Below the pieces are notes generated by a model. That model had not been told where the DNA came from, searched no databases, and saw nothing but the letters and a program-made list of their open reading frames with translations. Shown piece by piece: positions 36,001 to 45,471 of a stretch of DNA of 64,000 nt; position 1 is the stretch's first letter, and the number at the start of each line of letters is the position of its first letter. The DNA comes from Norana najaformis. Its lineage: Eukaryota; Annelida; Clitellata; Crassiclitellata; Hormogastridae. The stretch spans positions 43,422,219 to 43,486,218 of the forward strand of contig OZ029914.1 of NCBI GenBank assembly GCA_964023275.1, in the 5' to 3' direction. A program made the translations under genes and the position numbers.

Positions 36001-39000
36001 TCAATAACCCAAAATCTCCAAGCAGTCTATGTAGCTTTCAGTTTTATATTAAGTTTCCATTAAAAAGTAAAAAATTACTAGCCAACCTGTTGAGATGACT
36101 GAAGAAGCTGGACAACTGCAGTCAACACATCCGTCTGGACATTTGTCCCTGTCTCTGTACCATTACCAGGCGCTGACTGAGATGCGGCAGCAGAGGCTCT
36201 GTCGCCAATCTCAGCAAAGCTTCTGCCTTTCGTCTTTTCCGTCAAAGAGTCGTTCGTTGGTTCCTGGGCTGCTGGCAAAGATGAGTGGGCCATTTCTTCT
36301 TCATTTGAAGCCTCCGAGTGCTGCGAGTTCTGATTTTCTCCAAAAGACTCGTCTACGAACACAAACAGGTTTATCAGCTTAATTTAGTCATGCAGTGGCA
36401 CAACGGCACATTCACAACTGGTAATAATATGGGTTTTCATAACTACATAGCTAACTAGAACAGTCACTGACTGCTCCATGATGGCATAAACACGTGATGC
36501 TTTCTTGTGCATTGGATCGTCCAACTGGAACAATAGTAAAGTATCCCATATCCCGCAAGTGAGATGTGGGGAGGCACTTATTTCCTTTTCTTTAGGCCCT
36601 TGAGATGGCAATGGATAATACCCAAGGTCCTGGACAATGGGCCAGCGCATCACAGGACTTGCCGTTTACTTCCCAGCTTACACCGGTACCAAATTATATT
36701 GCTCGGTGACAGATTCTGGAACAGTATGCCGCTAAAAATACATATCATCCATATAGCTTAAGAAACACTTTCAACCTACCTAGGTCACATCTTATTACAA
36801 TTTTAGACCTGTCTGATAGCCAGACATTGTTAAAAGGCTCTATATAAATAATCAGCTCCATGTACATTTATACACACATGTTGTACATTTTTTTAAAAAG
36901 AAACCCAACAGAAACGAACAACATACTTCATCTGTCCAATTGCTCCTCAAAGCAAAAATCTTAAACAGAAACTACTTACCTCCAGTCGTAGCAGCAGCAG
37001 AAGATGCAGCTGTGGTGCCGCTATCATCATTCGATTCTGTCATGCTGAAGAGCTGCTGCAGTATCTCCGGTTGGAAGACACTATTCTTTTGCCAGAGATG
37101 CAACACTCGTACGATTTTGTTCTGGACCAACATTAGAAAAACATTACAAAAAGTAATGCAACACAAATTTGTGACTTAAGCAGAGTCTTCAAAGGCATTG
37201 CTTTTTGTTAAAAACTACTTTTAGTTACAAACTTTTAGTTTTTTAAAACAAATTACACCAAGGCATTAAACATTAAGCTGAATCGAAATGGTTTTAAACT
37301 AATGATTGAAATAAGTTCACAGAAGTTCATTTCACTGAAATATTACATTAACTTAAACTTAGTTAACTTAAATTCCTAAAATTACACACCACGTTAAAGC
37401 CAAGTGTATTGAATAAAGTGATAAATTACAAAAATTCACATATTTGGTGCTATTTAAACTTACTAGAAGCTACAGAATAAAACAGTTAGTCATAATTACT
37501 ACAAATTAATTCACTTACCAGATTAAGTTTCACGAAACTAATATGGTCTAATCTTGTACAAAGATCTTACTAAAAAATGAGTATAGCAGTACTAACATCA
37601 TTGAATGAGTGAAATTGGGATTGCTAGTACTCACCCTCTCATCTTCTGGGCAGGACACCAGATTCTGGAATGTGGCAACGATGTTCTTTGAAAAGCGCTG
37701 GGCAAAGACGTCTTTTTCGACCCCGAACTGATGACGAGACTGGCGGACAATCGAGTCGATGACGTACAAACCAGGAACTTTGTATTCAGCCCGACACTGT
37801 GACAAAAACAACCAGACATGAACTTTATACCTACCATACGATTATGAATTTTGACCTGCAACATACAGTTTTGGAAACTTTGCAAACTACATAAAAAGCC
37901 TAATCTAATGATCTCTATGGTTCTCTAATCATAATGTACAAGGCATCAACCAGTGGTTGCTTTATCATGATATCGTAATCGTAAAATTTCTACAGCGCCT
38001 AATGAAAGCTAAGTCACCGGAACCAGCTTATTTACAGGCACTCGGTCAACACAAAATTGGCAGGCAAGAAGGGTTTGGTTCCAAATCAAGATCCACGATT
38101 CAGGCAGGCAGGCAGGCAGTCAGACGGCTACAGTGGGTGGTATCTGGAATTGGATCTGCAGAGTAGACAAAGGGAAGAAGAGGAATAAGGGTAGAATCTG
38201 CAGAAGACGAGAGTTTAAGTTTTGATTGAAGACCTTTAAGAGCAGAATGCGTGGAAGTGCGACACCTTTACGAGCCACACAGCATATACTAAACTGAAGT
38301 TCTTAAAATGTGCTGCATAAAAGGTCCTAACCAATACATACATAAACGTATGCACATATAACGTCGGAAGTGACAATACAAGAACCAGTTTGAGCATTCC
38401 TACTTTTAAGATGAACTTTTCTACACTCTGGACGACATGCTTGTAGAACTTGACAGCCTTGATCGCACTCTTTGTGATGCGAGCCATCTTCGCCCGTGAT
38501 ACCGGCGGCTTTGACTCGTACAATGACGACAACTTAAATAAAGAAAACCATCAACCTACCATTTACATTCTAGATACGAGCAGTTCTGCATATTATTTGC
38601 AGGTCAGAAATTTAGCTTCAAATTTCATATTTACTATATTTTTTATTATTTATTTATTAAAGAACTTATCATGTGCACAATGCCATGGGTTGTTCTGCAT
38701 GACTCACTTACTTATTAACTGGGAGTTTGTGACCGCACTCTAATTTCTCTCCGTCTGCAGCGGCAATATTGTTTTTAAGTAGGGCGAGTGCGAGCGGTCG
38801 ATTCTACGGGTTTACCCAAGTTCGCACAAGCTTTAAATGCCTTCAACAAAAAGCTGTAACTTCATATAAGCTACAGATTTGATTTCCAGGCCATAATGTA
38901 TTGCTAAAACTGCAAAAGGGATCCAGATAGTTACTTCGTTTATATGTAATCGTTAAATAGATATTTTGAATTTTAGCACTCATGTAAGGTAATGTAACAG

Positions 39001-39295
39001 TAAATGCTCTTTTATTATTATTACACGTACATAATTTGGTTACTATTCTATTCATTAGCTATATTTTTGACAATGAGTCAAGTCCAGAACGATTTTCAGT
39101 CGCCGTGCCATATTTCGCTCTGCGTTTTAGGCCGATCAGCGGGACTCATAAACGCATAACCAATTTCGATGCATACTTCAATGGCGATGTAAAGCACAAC
39201 AGCGCCATGCATGGGCCCAGCGAACGCAGACCCACTATCACGCGAAACATAGTTAAAATACGTACCTCATTATTAAACGCTTTGACAGCTTCCAT
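22844..39295 (-). CDS. SCAF8: SCAF4/SCAF8-type CTD-interacting splicing-related factor
   Basis: Eighteen phase-consistent exons run from ATG at 39293-39295 to TAA at 22844-22846 and encode about 1458 residues, somewhat longer than the vertebrate proteins (about 1150-1270). Domains in order: CTD-interacting domain (about residues 1-140: MEAVKAFNNE, KFYKHVVQSVEKF, YKVPGLYVIDSIVRQSRHQF, RVLHLWQKN), Ser/Gln-rich linker, acidic YDESDDEDN, RS region (about 560-620), one RRM (CSTTLWIG as RNP2-like, RGCAYVSF as RNP1) at about 628-700, the family-specific LWDVEQGVSYIPW block, and a Pro/Met/Gly-rich then RG/acidic tail. Family members bind the phosphorylated RNA polymerase II CTD and nascent RNA in the nucleus and prevent premature use of early poly(A) sites. 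Invertebrates commonly have a single gene ancestral to SCAF4 and SCAF8, so the symbol is a family label. It converges on the unknown + strand gene. Confidence 0.95.
24440..24840 (+). mobile_element. LINE reverse transcriptase C-terminal relic
   Basis: Frame-broken translation gives LRKEDFTRLEAFEMWI, ATIKR-ERKWIGHILRGDSPL and MEGRRTRGRPRQMLLDWMM, then KEWRHWTFEPVRE. This is the classic C-terminus (RGRPR ... MLDDLM ... WRNW) of abundant non-LTR retrotransposon proteins in animal genomes. It is antisense in the last SCAF intron and inactive. Confidence 0.82.
24897..25515 (-). CDS. SCAF8: SCAF4/8 exon 17, Pro/Met/Gly-rich
   Basis: Acceptor TTTTTGTTACAG, donor AGG|GTAGGC, phase 0 in and phase 1 out, 206 codons. 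PPNMRPGMMPFRPPPMPFLP and an acidic EELDEKEEHSETD stretch. Confidence 0.92.
26064..26215 (-). CDS. SCAF8: SCAF4/8 exon 16, Pro/Met-rich
   Basis: Acceptor TTTCTGAAG, donor TCA|GTAAGG, phase 1 in and phase 0 out. Reads MMRMPPPPIHGMMPPMSSGL, typical of the low-complexity C-terminal half. Confidence 0.9.
26392..26585 (+). mobile_element. tRNA-derived SINE, family B
   Basis: GGTGGCCAACTGGATTGAGC (A-box-like), GGGCTTGAGCTTCC (decayed B box), GACCTCGAGCAAGTCCTTCA and CGTAATAAATGCAATAATAA. Intronic in the SCAF gene and antisense to it. Confidence 0.8.
26980..27195 (-). CDS. SCAF8: SCAF4/8 exon 15
   Basis: Acceptor TTTGTTCCAG, donor ACG|GTAAGC, phase 1 at both ends. Lys/Glu-rich start, Ala/Thr/Ser middle, then PTLPIPPPMTGLPSGVMPPL. 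Confidence 0.9.
27318..27392 (-). mobile_element. tRNA-like SINE head
   Basis: On the minus strand AGTTGCTCAAGTGGCTAATG resembles an A box and ATGGGTTTTAATCCTGGGCC a B box. There is no clear acceptor-stem pairing, so it is read as a SINE or tRNA pseudogene. Confidence 0.45.
27665..27860 (+). mobile_element. SINE-like family D, copy 1
   Basis: Shares with 35780-35960 the blocks GTCTAG(C/T)G, a central GTTnnAnnTnnAATCCCA-like segment, TCTAGCAAACnnnG, TACACTGACnGTnCACTG and GATCAG. It has a tRNA-like head. Confidence 0.5.
27914..28020. repeat. 13-bp minisatellite array 1 (CAAATACACAGGT)
   Basis: About eight units of CAAATACACAGGT, ending GGTCAGAACACAGGT. It is the reverse complement of the larger array at 28316-29118 and lies 25 bp beyond SCAF exon 14 on the donor side. 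Confidence 0.93.
28046..28211 (-). CDS. SCAF8: SCAF4/8 exon 14, post-RRM signature
   Basis: Acceptor TGTTTCCTTCAG, donor AGA|GTAAGT, phase 0 in and phase 1 out. Encodes VAWAMGVG, LKDLWDVEQGVSYIPWNRIP and LAEGGFLDED, diagnostic of SCAF4/8. The flanking introns hold 13-bp arrays in inverse orientation (27914-28020 and 28316-29118). At 166 nt, skipping it would shift the frame. Confidence 0.96.
28316..29118. repeat. 13-bp minisatellite array 2 (TATTTGACCTGTG)
   Basis: About 800 bp of TATTTGACCTGTG/TATTTGACCTGAG units interspersed with TTCTGACCTG and TATTGGACCTAAG variants. Part shows a higher-order period of roughly 125 bp (28680-29060). It starts about 105 bp upstream of SCAF exon 14, in the opposite orientation to array 1. 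Confidence 0.95.
29642..29749 (-). CDS. SCAF8: SCAF4/8 exon 13, RRM second half
   Basis: Acceptor GTGGTTTCAG, donor AAG|GTCAGC, 36 codons in phase 0. IPPRGCAYVSFSSRKDASRA includes RNP1; SKISGNAIK closes the fold. Confidence 0.95.
29795..29940 (-). mobile_element. tRNA-derived SINE, family B
   Basis: Reverse complement of TGGTAGCCGATTGGTTAGAA, GGGTTTGATCCTCCCCTGAG and GGCGCTTAATAAA. Intronic between SCAF exons 12 and 13, in the same orientation as the gene. Confidence 0.8.
30338..30438 (-). CDS. SCAF8: SCAF4/8 exon 12, RRM first half
   Basis: Acceptor TTTGTCCTTAG, donor AAT|GTAAGT, phase 1 in and phase 0 out. VCSTTLWIGHLSKHTKENEL contains beta-1/RNP2 of the RRM; KYGEITSFN is beta-2. Confidence 0.95.
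31105..31205 (-). CDS. SCAF8: SCAF4/8 exon 11, RS domain end
   Basis: Acceptor CTGGTTGTAG, donor GTG|GTCAGT, phase 2 in and phase 1 out. Encodes RDRERRERDRDRRSRGIPPL, matching the KKGLPPI junction just before the RRM. Confidence 0.88.
31624..31728 (-). CDS. SCAF8: SCAF4/8 exon 10, RS domain
   Basis: Acceptor TTTCCTATTCAG, donor AAG|GTAAAT, phase 2 at both ends. SRRSRSRDRRRRSRSRDRSR is a canonical RS tract. Confidence 0.9.
32467..32600 (-). CDS. SCAF8: SCAF4/8 exon 9, start of RS region
   Basis: Acceptor CTCGATGTAG, donor TAG|GTCAAG, phase 0 in and phase 2 out. Charged NRFREHDDKRRRRSRD leads into the RS domain. Confidence 0.83.
32660..32790. repeat. ~55-bp tandem repeat, about 2.5 units
   Basis: Repeats of TTATTATTATTATTAACCT, then CTATTTAAGATGCATTA and CAA, in the SCAF intron between exons 8 and 9. 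Confidence 0.85.
33257..33575 (-). CDS. SCAF8: SCAF4/8 exon 8, Gln-rich
   Basis: Acceptor CACTCCTGTAG, donor GAA|GTAAGT, phase 2 in and phase 0 out. Gln/Pro/Tyr-rich, with YHQQLQQQQLHPNQLFPPQP and YEMQQNMWQEQE. Confidence 0.88.
33655..33905 (+). mobile_element. SINE family C
   Basis: Contains CGTGTAATGACCCTGGCCAA, GGTACCGGCATCAGCTAGGA, AGTAAATGGCAAGTCCTGCG, CACTGGCCCCATATCCAGGA and GAAAAGGAAATGAGCTTCTC, and ends TTTACTTTACTT. Other copies lie at 36560(-), 42015(+), 43230(-), 52800(+) and 56760(-). Confidence 0.82.
34298..34383 (-). CDS. SCAF8: SCAF4/8 exon 7, acidic motif
   Basis: Acceptor TTGTATTGTAG, donor GAG|GTAGGA, phase 0 in and phase 2 out. SLLEFDYDESDDEDNRKGIR corresponds to the conserved acidic FDFGEDSE motif of the family. 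Confidence 0.85.
34645..34730 (-). mobile_element. Retroposon 3' tail with GAAT repeat
   Basis: On the minus strand: CGCCTCGGGGTACACTGCTT, GGGGCACTATATAAATGTTC, then (TGAA)n. This is the same tail design as the other CR1/L2-like ends. Confidence 0.6.
35103..35411 (-). CDS. SCAF8: SCAF4/8 exon 6, Gln/Pro-rich
   Basis: Acceptor TTCTATCTTTAG, 103 codons in phase 0. Encodes ITQLLQHQLLQQLPQ, a PSQPPPPQVQPTLPLPQQQQ tract and SEPLFNK. Donor AAG|GTCTTG is weak; it is chosen because FNK joins exon 7 as in the homologous FNKKLMDRFDFGED region. Read-through would add ten residues and stop. Confidence 0.82.
35470..35662 (+). mobile_element. tRNA-derived SINE, family B
   Basis: GAGCCTATTGGAGAGAATGC, GGGTTCGAGCCCCC (B box), GGGACCTTGAGCAAGTCCTT, and end CCCAATAAATGCAGAAATAA. 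Antisense in the SCAF intron between exons 5 and 6. Confidence 0.85.
35780..35960 (+). mobile_element. SINE-like family D, copy 2
   Basis: ATGACAGTCTAGTGGCTACT, GAGGTTTCAAACTCCCATC (B-box-like), ACCATCTAGCAAACTC and TACACTGACCGTACACTGGC, related to 27665-27860. Confidence 0.5.
36087..36352 (-). CDS. SCAF8: SCAF4/8 exon 5, linker
   Basis: Acceptor TGTGTTCGTAG, donor CAG|GTTGGC, phase 1 in and phase 0 out. Acidic/Ser-rich, ending in TDVLTAVVQLLQSSQQ, equivalent to the AAVAQILQS segment of vertebrate SCAF8. Confidence 0.9.
36560..36740 (-). mobile_element. SINE family C
   Basis: Reverse complement of the family C core: GGTCCTGGACAATGGGCCAG, CAGGACTTGCCGTTTACTTC, CAGCTTACACCGGTACCAAA. Intronic in the SCAF gene. 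Confidence 0.8.
36980..37121 (-). CDS. SCAF8: SCAF4/8 exon 4, end of CID
   Basis: Acceptor TTGGTCCAG, donor GAG|GTAAGT, phase 0 in and phase 1 out. NKIVRVLHLWQKNSVFQPEI ends the CID; a Ser/Ala/Thr-rich linker follows. Confidence 0.95.
37635..37796 (-). CDS. SCAF8: SCAF4/8 exon 3, CID
   Basis: Acceptor TTTTTGTCACAG, donor AGG|GTGAGT, 54 codons in phase 0. It encodes EYKVPGLYVIDSIVRQSRHQ, then EKDVFAQRFSKNIVATFQNL, the most conserved part of the domain. Confidence 0.96.
37965..38215 (-). mobile_element. L2-like 3' end, family A
   Basis: Begins with ATCGTAATCGTAAAATTTCT, the reverse complement of the family's TTACGA tail, then CAGCGCCTAATGAAAGCTAA, GGAACCAGCTTATTTACAGG and CAGTCAGACGGCTACAGTGG. 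In the SCAF intron between exons 2 and 3, in the gene's orientation. Confidence 0.82.
38404..38532 (-). CDS. SCAF8: SCAF4/8 exon 2, CID helices
   Basis: Acceptor TTTATTTAAG, donor AAA|GTAGGA, 43 codons in phase 0. It carries SKPPVSRAKMARITKSAIKA and VKFYKHVVQSVEKFILK, the core of the CTD-interacting domain. Confidence 0.95.
39266..39295 (-). CDS. SCAF8: SCAF4/8 exon 1 (start codon)
   Basis: Encodes MEAVKAFNNE, matching the first ten residues of vertebrate SCAF8 almost exactly, then donor GAG|GTACG. This fixes the translation start. The exon's 5' non-coding part is not delimited. Confidence 0.92.
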
Positions 39296-40590
39296 AGTTT
39301 CCGAAATATAAAATAAACTTTTAGTGATAGTAAACAGTCCAGAAACTAATCAATAATGTTTGTTTCAAACATGATAAACACGAAACTAGAATGCCAAAAT
39401 GGAGGAGAATTCATCTATTCGCTTGTTATTGTTCTTTCAATCGCAATCATCAAACCCAGGTGCGGTGGTCAAACGACGCTAAATTCGATTTATTATTAAA
39501 ACTTGTAGCACTATAATTTAATTGAGGTAACACAATAATTAGACACCGACGACCGTACCTTGAAAGAGAAAAACGCAGGTAATTGCTAAGGAGGGCCATA
39601 AAATGCGGAGTCCCCCACGGCTTTATTCTCCGCCCCTTACGTACGGAAATGAAACGATAGAAGTGTGATAGTGGGAAGATGCGATGCCCAGCATACATGT
39701 GCCTAGGTCAAAAGGACGCAGAGCCTTGTCATAAGACTTCCCTGTCCCATGAACTGAGAACGGCTGGTGTCACAGAGTAATAGCTGTAGAATGGTGGTGA
39801 AGACGAAGCCCGTGGTTAAGAAGGCACAAGGAAAGGGGTCGACTTCCTACTGATGGTAAAAGAACGAGCCCTGTTTTGAGAAAAGTCCATCCTCAGGACA
39901 TACTTAACTATCATGCGACCACGGATGCTACCGAAATAGAACTTTATAGTACTGTCTTTCCTAGGGAAGCGGCCAATCATGATACTTGTTGCAGAGAACA
40001 GTCATTGTGGTCAGAGGTGGTAGGGAATGGCCAATTTTTTGTTGAAAGTAGAACGAACAGTCATGTTAGTGACTTAGCGTAGAACTGGCCCGGAGTCACC
40101 CCCGCTCCGCGAAGTTAGATACAGACTAGGCCTACAGACCGTGACCGCCAAACTGTAATATTAGTTAAACTGAAGTATGGGGGAGGTACGTCTATCCATT
40201 ATGTTACCACGTGTTCACGAATGTGCACTTTTATCGACAGAACATAATTCGATGAATAGCTGACGACCTCTGATGAAATAGAAAAACAAGCCCTTGCATG
40301 AGCGGCAGATTTTATAGTTAATGTTATATTGCATCAACGACACCTGCAGACTGTAATTCTCTTTAAAATCTCACTTTTTGCTTCAATAAAGTCTATAATT
40401 AATTGCAAAATCGTAACTTTTGACCTTCGGTTATGTATTTTTGCTCATATAGGCTACAATTTGCCTCTTTTTAGTCTTTAGTTTATAGTGAGGTGTAATG
40501 TATTTTGGTAATAATTTTGGCATGTGTAATGCGCTCTTGCTTCCTCGTAGGACGTTATGGCTCACCATAGATGGACATTTATAATAATAG
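39296..40590. other. SCAF upstream region, no gene seen
   Basis: Contains the SCAF 5' UTR and promoter, which I cannot delimit: no clear TATA box or CpG-rich block stands out. The 68-codon frame at 39876-40082 resembles nothing I know. One TAGGCCTA octamer lies at about 40129. Confidence 0.4.
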
Positions 40591-40780
40591 CAATAATAAT
40601 GATGATTATGATGATGATGGTGGGGGTGGTGATGATGATGATGATGATACCAATAATAATAATTTGTTCTCTCCTAAATGATCATATGTACCTCGAGTAA
40701 CAAATAGCCTGCTACTACTACTACCACCACCACCACCACCACCACCACCACCACCACCACTACTACATCTACCACTACTC

Positions 40781-40831
<51 letters not shown>

Positions 40832-40970
40832 ATAATAATAATAATAATAATAATAACAATAACAACAATAATAATAATAATAATAACAACAACAACAACA
40901 ATAATAACAACAACAACAATAATAATAATAACAAAATAGTGATAATAAAACAATAATAATAATATTATTA
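40590..40970. repeat. Compound trinucleotide repeat block
   Basis: Successive GAT/ATG, (CCA)n, (CTA)n and (TAA)/(CAA)n trinucleotide tracts, about 380 bp with a nucleotide-step pattern along the block. Homopolymer-like peptide frames on the minus strand are artefacts. Confidence 0.92.
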
Positions 40971-41569
40971 AGAAAGCTCTCAGTTCATTTATATAATATA
41001 TATATATAGTGGTTGAGAGTTTGTAATTCAAGTTGTGTAGATCCATGGTAGGTGTTTTATGCAAACAAAAGATGAGAAAAAAGTATCATGACGTCTTCTT
41101 TTTGTATCATGACGTCTCCTGCTGTTAACCATGGGTGCCTTTCAAACGCAGGAAGCCAACACTTTGCAGGAAGAGCCGGCGAAGGTCATCTGGAAATAAA
41201 TCGTCAGTTCCTCCGTTGCAATATTAAGGCCCGCAGATGCATGGTTTAGCGTTTTCTTAATTTAAAAGTCACTGACAGAAAATTATTCAGGTGCTGAGGG
41301 CACACCATTGAACCCATACCGATCTATGCCAATTATAATCGCCAGACCCTTCTTGAAATCTTATCTAATACAATGAATTTTATAGCGCAACCGTTTAATC
41401 CTCGATACATCAGTCGATGGTCCCTACCAAGCGAATTGGTTAATACAGTCAAAGTCAAGGGCGTACGCATTTACCGATGAAGACCAGATGAAATCAGAAT
41501 CTTAACTATTCAGTCGAATCGTTATTTAATGCATAACGTTACCAGTTATTTATAATGTTGTTGTTATAG

Positions 41570-41660
41570 TTTTTGATGTTGATGATGATGATTATGATGA
41601 TGATTATGATTATGACGGTGATGGACAATTATGATGATAAATTCGACGATGATGATTAAA
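41570..41660. repeat. (GAT)n trinucleotide repeat
   Basis: Imperfect GATGAT/ATGATT repeat. Confidence 0.8.
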
Positions 41661-42014
41661 ATAGCTTGGAGTTTAATTGAGTTAACTCCACGGAAATTGT
41701 TCGAACAACCTGGTGATATCCCAGAAAGTCGGCCGCCATTTTGAAAACAGCGAAGCATTTAGAAATATTGATTGATTGATTGAAATCGACAATTAGGCTA
41801 ATGAAAACAATATACCGGATACCGAAAATAGCTTCATCAATACAAGAATATTGAATACCAATCGAACGACGATCGATACAGTAATAAATAGACCGAAGAG
41901 AATTCCGATCAGTTGTTCTATAGTCGGATCTAGTTCAGGCGTGACCTGATGAGCACTGAGCGACACCTGTGCTTGATTTCTACAGTTGTCTGTGATTTGT
42001 GATAAGGTGACCAC

Positions 42015-42262
42015 ACCTGACCTGTAATTCGACGATTGCAAGTTCGAGACTGCTCAGTGAATTCCGTGTAACGACCTTGGACAAATTGTTCGCGCACGTT
42101 TAGGCCTATCTCTTTCCCCAATTCCCTAGAAGTATGCCGGGAAGTAAATCATCCTGCGATGCAGTGGTTAGCGTCTTGAAGGACTTTGGGATGCGTTTAT
42201 TGCAGGCTCAGGAGTCGAAGAGCAGGAAATGAGCACCTCCTAATCGGGGAGCTTTACTTTAC
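42015..42262 (+). mobile_element. SINE family C, overlapping GPCR 3' end
   Basis: CCGTGTAACGACCTTGGACA, GGGAAGTAAATCATCCTGCG, CAGGAAATGAGCACCTCCTA and GAGCTTTACTTTACG. The terminal TTTACTTTAC also occurs at the 33655-33905 copy's end and overlaps the GPCR stop codon on the other strand. It is the most diverged copy. Confidence 0.68.
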
Positions 42263-42987
42263 GTTTACTGTGATGTCCTTTTCTTCACAATCGTCTGCCA
42301 TCTCGTCGCCCTCCTTTTCGTCCTCCTCGTCTCCATCGTGCGTTTCCTCGCGGGCTCTGGACAAGAGACCCAGAGGAGCCCTCGATTGCTGCAATTCCTC
42401 TCGAAGATAGGCGGCCATCGACGTTGGCGAACACGACATCATCTTCTCGCTGGCATCGCTCACTTCGTCCACTTCCGTTACGAACGTCGACTTCCGGGCA
42501 ATCACCGGAAACAACCCATCACTCCCGAATCGAAGCACTCCATCCCTTGCGGCGCCTCTATTTCCTGACTCCGTCCTCCAGGTCAACTGTTTCCTCTTCC
42601 ACGCCATCTCCAGTCGCTCCCTTAGGCACCGCCTCCACCCCATCTCATAGCTTATCCCCCTGGACAGTTCACCCGCAGCCGCCGGCCCCTCTCGTTGTCT
42701 CCGTTCACCCGTCTTAACGCACGACGTCCGTCTCAGAGAGGCCGCTGTCCAGAGCAGTCCAACTGGACCCTGGCTCGTTCCGGGTCCCTCTCCAAGGCCC
42801 AAGGGAATCTGGAGCGACGTCCCGGAGAATCGGCTCTGTCTACGCACGGTGTTCTTTCGTCGGGAGGCCGACAGGGTGCGCGAATCGGAGGCAAGGCAGA
42901 GGGTATCGCGAAACGCCTGGCGATACTTGTACGACATCAGATTGTACAGGATCGGATTTACAGTTGAGCTAACGTAGTAAAGCACAC
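42254..42987 (-). CDS. GPCR terminal exon, TM7 and C-tail
   Basis: Acceptor GATCATGTTTTAG, phase 1. [20 protein letters not shown] holds the NPxxY motif and helix 8 ([10 protein letters not shown]). A tail of about 210 residues follows, Arg/Ser-rich then acidic ([12 protein letters not shown]). The stop codon lies at the edge of a SINE-like tail. Confidence 0.92.
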
Positions 42988-45379
42988 CTAAAACATGATC
43001 AAACAAACGTATTAACGGATCAACTGTTAAGGTGATGTAGTAAATAGCAGGGTCAAAGGGTACATAGGATGAATGTATCAGCGATTAAACAAACTCCGCC
43101 GCTGCAGTGTTCGGGTGGTGCCAGTCCCAAGCCCGGATAAAGGAGGAGGGCGATGCAATTCATCTTTGTTATGACACAGTGTCCTAAAAAGAAACAACAA
43201 AGTGATTAAGTAGTAAAGCTCACAGATTAACTTGGGGAGGCGCTTTAATTTCCGCTCTTCGGCACTTGGACACGGAACCGGTGCATCTCAGGACTTGCTG
43301 TTTACTTCCCAGGAGGAAATTCTCCCGCTTGGTAACAGAGGCACGTGCGCGCAAACAACTTGTCCAGAGTCGTTACGTGTTGTCCGCTCAGACCCAGTAG
43401 GATCAAAAGATGCATCAAGACGAAAGCATCGACGTGCCGCAGACGAACACTGTGCGTGATGTTTTGTGCGTTACAAATTTCAGAAATAATAATGAAATAT
43501 CGAGATAAAATAATGCACAATTTAGGGTTAGGCTGACGGATTAATGAAGCCAAAAGATTCAGGCAATCGTGGCATTTCGGTCAGAGTCCACCTGGTTCCG
43601 GCATGAATGCAAAAGATACAATGACGACCATCGATCGATTCCGATTGTGTATTGTTACAACAGCGCTGTGCAGGCACGTAGATTGGATTAGAACGGCGCT
43701 AGATAAATGGCACTTCTTATCCACTGAATTTAAAGGGTCACGAGCAGTCAAAAATGAATTCCGCGCATGCGCCAAGATGGCCGTCGGTTTTGCCTCTCGC
43801 CGCATTTCAATGCATTAGTTTTTCATTTGCGGAAGCTGCTTGATGTTTCTGTTATGTTACGAATCCTGCTGTGTCTCAGCCTGCGTTTATAATAGCTGTA
43901 TCTGGTGGACCCTGGAGTCAAACCTAGGTAGCAGCAGTGAGAGGTCACAGTCTTAATCACTTAACCACTCTGCCGCCACCATTCAGGTCAAGCTCTGCCA
44001 TGGAAGACATTAATAGCATCCGAAGCAGAAGATGTGCGGGATCCGCTCTCGTCTGCTGAAAGTGGCACTCTGCTTTGTATTTGGTTCTAGACATTTTTCT
44101 AGCGCATTTTGAGGGCTTCTCAAAGTCGATGTCTCAAAAAGCCGCACGGATATTGGACGCTTAAGCATCAAAGTCGAAGCTTCAGACAGATTCCGTGAAT
44201 GCGGCCCACACACACACACATAGACACCAATCCACAGCCCGTTGTTCTTTTTCATTATCAAAATTGTCTGATTTTCTACTGGAGCCTGCATGAATCATGC
44301 ATAAGTATAACCATATTCTCATATTGTATCGTCATGAACATTGATTTAATTGAATTCTAGAAATGGAGAACCTGATGAAACGCAAACTCGTTAGAAAGCG
44401 ATGCTTAATAAGACTGCTAATGACGTCATTATAGAGCGACTTCAATGTGTGGAGTATATATCGAAGCATAATGGCTACAATATCTATTATGTTAATAAAT
44501 TAATAACTATAATGAGAGCAGCTTTATTTAAACCTCAAATTCACATTGTTGTGTGACTTTGTTCGAGTTACAAATATTTCGTAATGATACGTACATCGTG
44601 CTTTTAAATCTAGTAAAATTTCAGACTTAAATTGCGATAGTTGTTAGGTCTAAGCCTTCGAGTAGGCCCTATGCATAAGAAATTTTATGATATTGGTGTA
44701 ATAGTAGTTTTTTTCACACCTATTTTAAACTTCAGTAAAATAGCAAGGCTGGGTAATATAGACCTCTTAGTAGCTGTAGCCTATAGGATTCAAAATGAGG
44801 CTAATCGTACACGATGTAAATAGCCTGGAGCACGCATAGCCAACAGATCTGCAACTCGTGTGTCTGTAAAATGACAGATTAAAGAAAACCCCGATAAAAG
44901 GGCAATGGGTCATTGATCTGCGTAAGTGCAGGCAGAGGAAATAAATGTGGCGCTATATGAAGCTAGGGCGGCTCCAGGGGATGCAGTACAGCCATTGCCT
45001 CCATTTAATAATGGGGCACATCACTGAGTTGAATGGATGAATGGGTGGATGAAAAGTGGGTGAGTAGCAGGATGTATGGATGGATGGATGGGTGGATGGA
45101 TGAATGGGTGGGTGGATGGGTGGGTTGGTTGGTTGGTGGAAAGGTTGGTGGGTGGATGGAAGAATGAATGAATGGATGTATAGTTGGATGGACGGATGGA
45201 TGGCGCACCGGATATGTAGAAGAGGTTGCTCTGGAGTTCGATCATCGTCGAGGTCCACTGATCGTCTGGAATGCAGACCGTCATGATTCGCTGGATGTGG
45301 AAGGGAGCCCAACAGATGAAGAACATCACCAACACAGCAACTATCAATTGAAACAAAACAAACACCATTATTATTATTG

Positions 45380-45471
<92 letters not shown>

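Noticed and set aside
39876-40082. 68-codon frame upstream of SCAF as a divergent gene
   Set aside because: No homology, no promoter or splice evidence.
43908-43982. Functional tRNA gene
   Set aside because: A and B boxes are good, but acceptor-stem pairing is poor and the length does not suit the Ser/Leu-like D-arm; better read as a SINE head.
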